This document shows, in pieces, positions 15,451 through 20,277 of a DNA stretch of 20,277 nt. Positions within the stretch are counted from its first letter, which is position 1. Every line of letters begins with the position of its first letter. The translations under genes were made by a program, and so were the position numbers. Below the pieces are notes generated by a model. It made no database searches and was not told the origin of the DNA. It worked only from the letters and a program-made list of their open reading frames with translations. The stretch covers positions 1-20,277 of the forward strand of contig JAEZYR010000011.1 in NCBI GenBank assembly GCA_023442635.1, written 5' to 3'. Source of the stretch: Bacillota bacterium (GTDB lineage: Bacteria; Bacillota; Clostridia; Saccharofermentanales; Fastidiosipilaceae).

Positions 15451-17247
15451 CTAAGCTTTGCCAGTCATCTCTCGTATTTGCGCGTGGTGCAAAGCGGCAT
15501 AGCGACCGTCCAGAGCGAGAAGTTCATGATGTGTGCCTCGCTCAGCGATGTTTTGGTCAGCGATATAAAAAATTTGGCTGGCATCGCGAATTGTGGACAA
15601 GCGGTGAGCAATGACGAAGGAGGTTCGTCCTTTTTGGAGCTCGGCTAAGCCCTTTTGCAAAGCTTGTTCGGTTTGGGTATCGATGGAGGAAGTGGCCTCA
15701 TCCAGAATAAGAATGCGAGGGTTGGCCAGAAGAACCCGGGCGAAAGAAATCAATTGGCGCTCACCAGCAGAAACACCAGCGCCACGCTCAGCAATAATGG
15801 TCTGGTAGCCCTGGGCTTGGCGCATAATAAAATCATGCGCGGATACAGCTTTGGCTGCCGCGATACATTCTTCATCACTTGCATCCAAACGACCATAGCG
15901 AATGTTTTCCATGATGCTGACGGGGAAGAGATAAGGATCTTGCAGCATAATGCCCATCTGTCGGCGGAGACTATCTAAAGTGACCTTTGATATGTCGTGC
16001 CCATCAATCAAAATACGCCCACCGTTTAGGTTGTAAAAGCGAGAGATAAGATTCACAACCGTTGATTTGCCAGCTCCTGTAGGTCCTACGAGTGCGATGC
16101 TTTCGCCAGCTTTGGCGGTGAAACAGACCTGGGTCAGTATGTTTTTGCCTGCTTCATAAGCAAAGTCAACATGATCAAAGCAGACCTCTCCCTGGATGGG
16201 GGGCAGATCGTAAGATCCTGGTGCATCCTCAATGACGGGCTTTTCATCGAGAAACTCAAAAATGCGCTCAATATACGAGGCCCCGTTGAGAAGCTGTGAA
16301 TAAAAATTGGCTAAGTTTGTAATCGGCATCCAGAAGCGACTCACGTAGCCAATGAAGCCTATGATGACACCGACTTCAATTTGTGGGCCAGAGCGACTCC
16401 TAAGCCAAAAGGCTACGAGGCCATAAAGCAGGGTCACTGTAGCAGAAGAAATGATGTCAGCCATTGGCCAAAAGATAAAGTCGAGGTGCACCACACGCAT
16501 CCAACGCCGAGCATATTGGTCATTAACTTGGCGGTAGATCAAGCGATTTTCCGCCTCGCGCGCAAAAAGCTGGGTGATGGTCATGCCCTGGATGGATTCT
16601 TGGGTATAGGCCGTCACATTCGAAGAAGCTGCATTGAGCTGACGACGTGCTCGACGCTGAAAATGTTTGAGAATAAAGATGCCTGCGATCAAAAAGGGTA
16701 GACCCAACAGCGCATAGAGCGTGAGTAGAGGATCCATGATCAGCATGTAAATCAGAATAATGACAAGACTCAAGATGTTGACGACAGCGTTGACCAAGGC
16801 ACCAGACAGTAAATCCGAAACGGAATTGACATAGTGAACCAGGCGCACGAGGATTTTGCCGTGGGGACGACTGTCAAAGTAGTCGAAGGGAAGGGTCTGT
16901 AGATGCTTGAACATGTCGAGACGGATGTCGTGCACAATACCCTGTCCACAGAGATTAAGCCAAAGGCTGCTGTAATAGCCACTGACCCACCCTACAACGG
17001 TAATAAGAATGACGATGGCTGAAAAAATGAACAGTAAGGTCAGACTTTGTCGGGGGATAGCGATGTCGATTGTCCACGTGAAGAGGAGAGGAAGAAGGTT
17101 GATGGCTGTTGAAGCAATCATCAGTGCCAGGGTTCCCAAGAGCCACTTTTGGTAGCGCTTGGAGTAACTGAGCATGCGAATAAACTGTTGACGATTGAAA
17201 GGTGTCTCTAACTCTTCGTCAATATCATAGCGATTTCGACGTGCCAT
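15451..17247 (-). CDS. ABC exporter, half-transporter with degenerate signature motif
   Basis: This 598-residue protein has an ABC exporter membrane domain (about 30-330, six helices) followed by an ATPase domain (about 350-590). Walker A GPTGAGKST is at 388-396, the Q-loop at Q436, Walker B ILILDE at 512-517 with the catalytic E517, and the H-loop H548 in AHRLST. The signature, normally LSGGQ, reads VSAGERQ (492-498). This complements the partner gene just upstream, which has a normal signature but a defective Walker B and H-loop. The two should form a heterodimer with one active and one degenerate ATP site, as in TM287/288 or BmrCD. The ATG directly follows the partner's stop (TAAATG). The exported substrate is unknown: lipids, drugs and peptides are all possible. 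Confidence 0.93.
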   Translation of the reverse strand: MARRNRYDIDEELETPFNRQQFIRMLSYSKRYQKWLLGTLALMIASTAINLLPLLFTWTIDIAIPRQSLTLLFIFSAIVILITVVGWVSGYYSSLWLNLCGQGIVHDIRLDMFKHLQTLPFDYFDSRPHGKILVRLVHYVNSVSDLLSGALVNAVVNILSLVIILIYMLIMDPLLTLYALLGLPFLIAGIFILKHFQRRARRQLNAASSNVTAYTQESIQGMTITQLFAREAENRLIYRQVNDQYARRWMRVVHLDFIFWPMADIISSATVTLLYGLVAFWLRSRSGPQIEVGVIIGFIGYVSRFWMPITNLANFYSQLLNGASYIERIFEFLDEKPVIEDAPGSYDLPPIQGEVCFDHVDFAYEAGKNILTQVCFTAKAGESIALVGPTGAGKSTVVNLISRFYNLNGGRILIDGHDISKVTLDSLRRQMGIMLQDPYLFPVSIMENIRYGRLDASDEECIAAAKAVSAHDFIMRQAQGYQTIIAERGAGVSAGERQLISFARVLLANPRILILDEATSSIDTQTEQALQKGLAELQKGRTSFVIAHRLSTIRDASQIFYIADQNIAERGTHHELLALDGRYAALHHAQIREMTGKA

Positions 17248-19518
17248 TTAAGAACCTGCTTTCTTCATATCATCTAAGGTGCTTTGCACTTGACCCATCT
17301 GGGTATCGTAAATGCTGCGATAAAGGCCGTTTTGCTGAAGCAGCTCATCATGGGTGCCCGATTCAACAATACGGCCTGCATCCATGAGATAGATACAGTC
17401 AGCATGTCGTACAGAACTGATGCGAGAGGCTATGATCAGTGTGGTACAGCCTGTTTTTTGAGAACGCTCAGCAAGGGATTGGCGAATGAGACGATCTGTC
17501 TCCATATCGACGGCTGAAGTTGTATCGTCGAGAATCAAGATTTTGGACTGCACGGCAAGTGCTCTAGCGAGCGAAAGGCGCTGCCTTTGGCCACCAGACA
17601 GCCCCACACCACGCTCGCCCACAATGGTTTCGTAGCCTTCAGACAGCTTTTGAATAAACGTGTCAGCTACAGCCAGTTGTGAGGCTTCGAAAATAGCAGC
17701 CTGAGGTAGCTCAGGACGGCCATAGGCAATGTTGTTTTCGACGCTGTCTGAAAACAAAAAGACGTCTTGCGTGACAACTGCAATATTTCGCCGGAGAGCT
17801 GCTAAGGGATAATCGCGAACGTTGCGGCCGTCGATTTCGACCTGACCTAAATCAGCGTCATACAGTCGGGGGATGAGGGAGACCAAAGTGCTTTTCCCGC
17901 TGCCCGTGGCGCCCATGATGCCAACTGTTGCGCCAGCAGGGATGTGAAGATTGATATCACTCAGGCTATCGCCTTTAGCCTGCGTGGCCTGCTGGGTTTT
18001 GTAACGGAAGTAGACGTGCTTAAAGTCTATTTCGCCTGTGATTTCGCAGATCTCAAGCTGGCGAGCCTCTAGCTCGTCATTTTGCTTAAGCCAGTGAGGG
18101 TCTGTTCCATGCCTTTTGTAGGCTTGCTGATGAGCGACATGCTTTTTGGACACGGCCTGAGCTTTTTTGCTCAGTGGCTTGGGTTCTAGAGCAGATTCAT
18201 TTTCATCATGACGTAGTAGACCACCCATGCTTTCTTCAACGACACGTCGCGAGGCGGGGGATTCTTCGTATTGATTGAGAGCCTTGCTAACTTGGCTGGA
18301 TTGATTCCTTTCGTCCTTCTTTTGCGTATCACTCAGTTGTTCAGCCAAAGCTGCTGTGCGCATGCCAGCTCGCGCCTGATCGGCAGCCTGCTCTTCGGGC
18401 AAGCGGATGCGACTGCGCGTGGCCAATAGGTCAATTATTTTATTAGCTGAGGTGGAAAAGCGTTGGATTTCATCGATGCGATAACCGATTTGCTGTGTCG
18501 GACCTTGAAGCACAAAAAGTAGACCATTAAAGGCAATGAGCTCGCCCAAAGTGATTTTTTGGTGCATGACCAAGTAGCCACCGAGCAAAATGATCGGAAC
18601 AAACATGAGACCTGCTAAGGCATTCAGCGGAGGAATAAATTTGGAGCGAATGACAGCGCCATCGATGTTAGCTTGACGATAAGCCTGATTTTCTTCTTCG
18701 AAGCGCGAAATTTCAAAATCCCTCCGCACAAAGGCTCTGGTAATGCGGTTGCCTGTGATGTTTTGTTGGACGACGTCATTCAGTGTTTCAAATTGTCGGC
18801 GAATTTGGCTCCACAGCGGGCGGATGCGCCGAGAGAAGGCTCGGGTCAAAAAGAAAATAATAGGCACAAAGGCCGCCGTAGCAAGCGCCAAAGGCAAACT
18901 GACAGAAAATAAATAAAAGATGCCGATCGTGAATAAGAAGACTTGCTCGATGGTGGCGAAAAGTGCAAACGCGAAGAAATGGCGTATGTTCTCAAGGTCA
19001 CCTGTCATGTTGGCCATGATGGTACCTGTTGGCGTCGCATCATAAAAGGATTGATCGAGCGTCTGTAAATGGTGATAGAGGGCATGGCGAATATTCATCA
19101 TGCCCTCGATGGAGATACGCTCGAAGAGGTGTCTAAATAGATACATCAGACCCGCACGAAAGACGGGGATTGCAATAATGAGACTAAGGTAGGCGACGAG
19201 GTGGTGGAATTGGTGCTTTTTGAGGACTTCATCTACAAAACGACCCACCACGATAGCTGGCAGCATAGAAAGTAAGGAAAAGACCAAATCCAAGAATAAA
19301 GCGAAAAAGAATAGGGCGCGATCGCGTCGCAAGATGGCAAAAGCCCAGGTTGTTGGGCGATTGGTGAAGCGCCAGACCTCGTCGGGATCTAATGCATCAG
19401 CTGCTAAGTAAGGGAAAAAGCGGCCGCCATGACTGTGGCGACGAAGACGCTCTTCAGCTGCCTTTTGCCTAGGTGCAGGTTCGGGAGAGCGGTCATCAGA
19501 TGAGACAGAGTTGGGCAT
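17248..19518 (-). CDS. ABC exporter, half-transporter with degenerate catalytic site and long linker
   Basis: This 756-residue protein is the partner of the next gene in the operon. A polar N-terminus (1-60) leads to a six-helix membrane domain (about 65-365) and an ATPase domain (about 495-750). Walker A GATGSGKST is at 536-544 and the signature LSGGQRQ at 640-646. Walker B ends in Asp, not Glu (ILILDD, D665), and the H-loop His is Ser (ASRISS, S698). Both changes mark the non-catalytic site of a heterodimeric exporter. About 125 residues (368-494), highly charged and rich in Gln, Ser, Lys and Glu, separate the two domains; the partner has only about 15-20 there. The extra segment matches nothing I recognise. 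The ATG at 19518 follows AGGAGG. The upstream promoter is overlapped by a LexA-box-like site. Confidence 0.93.
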   Translation of the reverse strand: MPNSVSSDDRSPEPAPRQKAAEERLRRHSHGGRFFPYLAADALDPDEVWRFTNRPTTWAFAILRRDRALFFFALFLDLVFSLLSMLPAIVVGRFVDEVLKKHQFHHLVAYLSLIIAIPVFRAGLMYLFRHLFERISIEGMMNIRHALYHHLQTLDQSFYDATPTGTIMANMTGDLENIRHFFAFALFATIEQVFLFTIGIFYLFSVSLPLALATAAFVPIIFFLTRAFSRRIRPLWSQIRRQFETLNDVVQQNITGNRITRAFVRRDFEISRFEEENQAYRQANIDGAVIRSKFIPPLNALAGLMFVPIILLGGYLVMHQKITLGELIAFNGLLFVLQGPTQQIGYRIDEIQRFSTSANKIIDLLATRSRIRLPEEQAADQARAGMRTAALAEQLSDTQKKDERNQSSQVSKALNQYEESPASRRVVEESMGGLLRHDENESALEPKPLSKKAQAVSKKHVAHQQAYKRHGTDPHWLKQNDELEARQLEICEITGEIDFKHVYFRYKTQQATQAKGDSLSDINLHIPAGATVGIMGATGSGKSTLVSLIPRLYDADLGQVEIDGRNVRDYPLAALRRNIAVVTQDVFLFSDSVENNIAYGRPELPQAAIFEASQLAVADTFIQKLSEGYETIVGERGVGLSGGQRQRLSLARALAVQSKILILDDTTSAVDMETDRLIRQSLAERSQKTGCTTLIIASRISSVRHADCIYLMDAGRIVESGTHDELLQQNGLYRSIYDTQMGQVQSTLDDMKKAGS

Positions 19519-19564
19519 ATAGACCTCCTCAGCTGAAACAGAACAATATTCGTGCGTTTCGCCA

Positions 19565-19587
19565 TTCTAGAACAAGTGTTCTAAGAA
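19565..19587. promoter_or_regulatory. LexA (SOS)-box-like palindrome
   Basis: The core GAACAAGTGTTC (19570-19581) fits the Gram-positive LexA/DinR form GAAC-RNRY-GTTC exactly. It sits in a longer imperfect inverted repeat, TTCTAGAAC-AAGT-GTTCTAAGAA. It lies across the expected transcription start of the ABC operon, a suitable place for a repressor. It matches the core but has A/T rather than C/G at the flanks. Confidence 0.5.
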
Positions 19588-19616
19588 TTAGACTGTTAAT
19601 CCAAAATTTTTTCTAA
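19587..19616 (-). promoter_or_regulatory. Candidate promoter of the ABC exporter operon
   Basis: On the - strand, TTAGAA (19616-19611) and TCTAAT (19592-19587) are 18 bases apart. The -10 matches at 5 of 6 positions and the -35 at 4 of 6. The LexA-box-like site begins directly downstream. Confidence 0.45.
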
Positions 19617-19765
19617 TAATTACATGTACGAGCTAGAACCTGTCTGTTTTCTTGAATACATGCAAGAGAGGGGGAGGGTCGTTTAGCGTGTGTCAAGAGG
19701 TATTCAATATCTTAAATTAGGGTGGATTTAGCGGCCTGGCTGATTTTTTTCTGATTTCTTCTAAA

Positions 19766-19771
19766 TATAAT
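19766..19771 (+). promoter_or_regulatory. Candidate -10 element for the HExxH gene
   Basis: A perfect TATAAT lies 105 bases before the start codon. The region upstream is T-rich, and no good -35 stands at 16-18 bases. The implied leader is long, about 100 bases. Confidence 0.45.
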
Positions 19772-19876
19772 GAACAAGTAAGAAGGGTGAGTTAGGGCAA
19801 AGCTTACTTTGTGCTGAGTTATGGGGGACTGATTTAGGCTGAGGGGAGATGTCTTTGTGAAGGAGGAAAATATACG

Positions 19877-20277
19877 ATGTATGACTATACCTTATCTGCT
19901 TGTGTACCAGAGGGTTTAATTCGCGTTAATTCGGCGTATATGGAAGAAGCAGCAGAGCGCAATTTTAAGCAATATGGCGGAGGTCTAGGTACGGACGAAA
20001 GACCGTTTATGGCCGCTGCTGCCAATCCGCATTCCGTAGTTTTTCATGAATTAGTCCACGTCTGGCAGTTCGAGCAATTTGAGTTATTGGGGCTCAAGAC
20101 GAGAGCTGAGCGTGAAAAGTTTCTGAAAAATGCTTACAAAAAGATGCAAAGGGAATTGGGGCTTAGTGACGAGGAGCTCCTCAATATTAGTTTCTATACA
20201 GAAGAAATGTTAAAAAAGGGAAATTATGCTGAAGTACATGCTGAGCTATGGACATATAAGGTGTTAGTGCTAGAAGT
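19877..20277 (+). CDS. Unrecognised HExxH (putative metallopeptidase) protein, cut by the window end
   Basis: The frame from ATG 19877 has no stop to the window end, giving the first 133 residues. AGGAGG at 19861-19866 is 10 bases upstream. H57-E58-L-V-H61 is a zinc-metallopeptidase motif in the context SVVFHELVHVWQFEQF. E119 and E123 in AEVHAELWTY could supply the third zinc ligand, as in gluzincins. There is no signal peptide or membrane helix at the N-terminus, so the visible part looks cytoplasmic. A motif HELxHvxQ resembles the DUF4157 type found near contractile injection toxins, but nothing else here supports that. I do not recognise the family, and the rest of the protein is outside the window. 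The gene is divergent from the ABC operon. Confidence 0.7.
   Translation, partial: MYDYTLSACVPEGLIRVNSAYMEEAAERNFKQYGGGLGTDERPFMAAAANPHSVVFHELVHVWQFEQFELLGLKTRAEREKFLKNAYKKMQRELGLSDEELLNISFYTEEMLKKGNYAEVHAELWTYKVLVLE

Larger units (their letters stand above)
19519..19876. other. Intergenic region between divergent ABC operon and HExxH gene
   Basis: This 358-bp gap holds the promoter and LexA-box-like operator of the ABC operon at its left end. At its right end is a TATAAT-type promoter for the + strand gene, with a roughly 100-base leader that contains AAGTAAG/CTTACTT arms (19776-19782 and 19803-19809). Between about 19620 and 19740 I see no gene, RNA or clear repeat. Confidence 0.6.

Noticed and set aside
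15655..15978. 107-codon open frame on the + strand opposite the ABC ATPase domain
   Set aside because: It is a shadow of the conserved ATPase coding sequence on the other strand.
19877..20277. Assignment of the HExxH protein to a contractile-injection-system DUF4157 toxin
   Set aside because: Only the short HELxHvxQ resemblance supports it, and no injection-system gene is in the window.

Overview
The window looks like a piece of chromosome from an anaerobic member of the Bacillota (Clostridia-like). The clues are strong AGGAGG-type ribosome binding sites, several TTG/GTG starts, a pyrophosphate-type phosphofructokinase, a flavodiiron protein, a DUF438/PAS protein and a LexA-box-like site of the Gram-positive type. 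I see no insertion sequence, phage gene, CRISPR array, rRNA or tRNA. Most of the window is ordinary chromosomal gene content with intrinsic terminators between units, and I found no clearly new multi-gene system. The interest lies in details of individual genes and in the regulatory regions.

Layout. (1) 1-2886, + strand: the small subunit of a split ThrE-type exporter, a thioredoxin-reductase-like flavoprotein with a frameshift at an A7 run and no CxxC, and a complete flavodiiron protein behind a perfect 14-bp palindrome. (2) 2966-7180, - strand: a DUF438/hemerythrin-like/PAS protein, an NCS2 purine permease and a PPi-type phosphofructokinase, separated by intrinsic terminators. (3) 7288-13815, + strand: an apparent five-gene operon from an extended -10 promoter to a strong bidirectional terminator (hflK, hflC, a MATE exporter, a YjgR/DUF853 HerA-like ATPase, a PflX-type radical SAM protein). 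Junctions overlap or are short, and two pairs overlap at stop/start. (4) 13836-15420, - strand: a CNNM/CorC-like transporter with its own promoter and a roughly 120-nt leader that can fold. (5) 15451-19616, - strand: a two-gene heterodimeric ABC exporter whose nucleotide-binding domains are degenerate in complementary ways, behind a promoter overlapped by a LexA-box-like palindrome. (6) 19519-20277, + strand: a regulatory gap, then the first 133 codons of an unrecognised HExxH protein cut by the window end.

How the genes may work together. The flavoprotein, the flavodiiron protein and the convergent DUF438/PAS gene form a small neighbourhood plausibly concerned with oxygen or nitric oxide. 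The TrxR-like enzyme could be the electron donor to the flavodiiron protein, which is inference. HflK and HflC form a membrane band-7 complex that in other bacteria controls FtsH; ftsH is not in the window. The two ABC subunits almost certainly work as one transporter.
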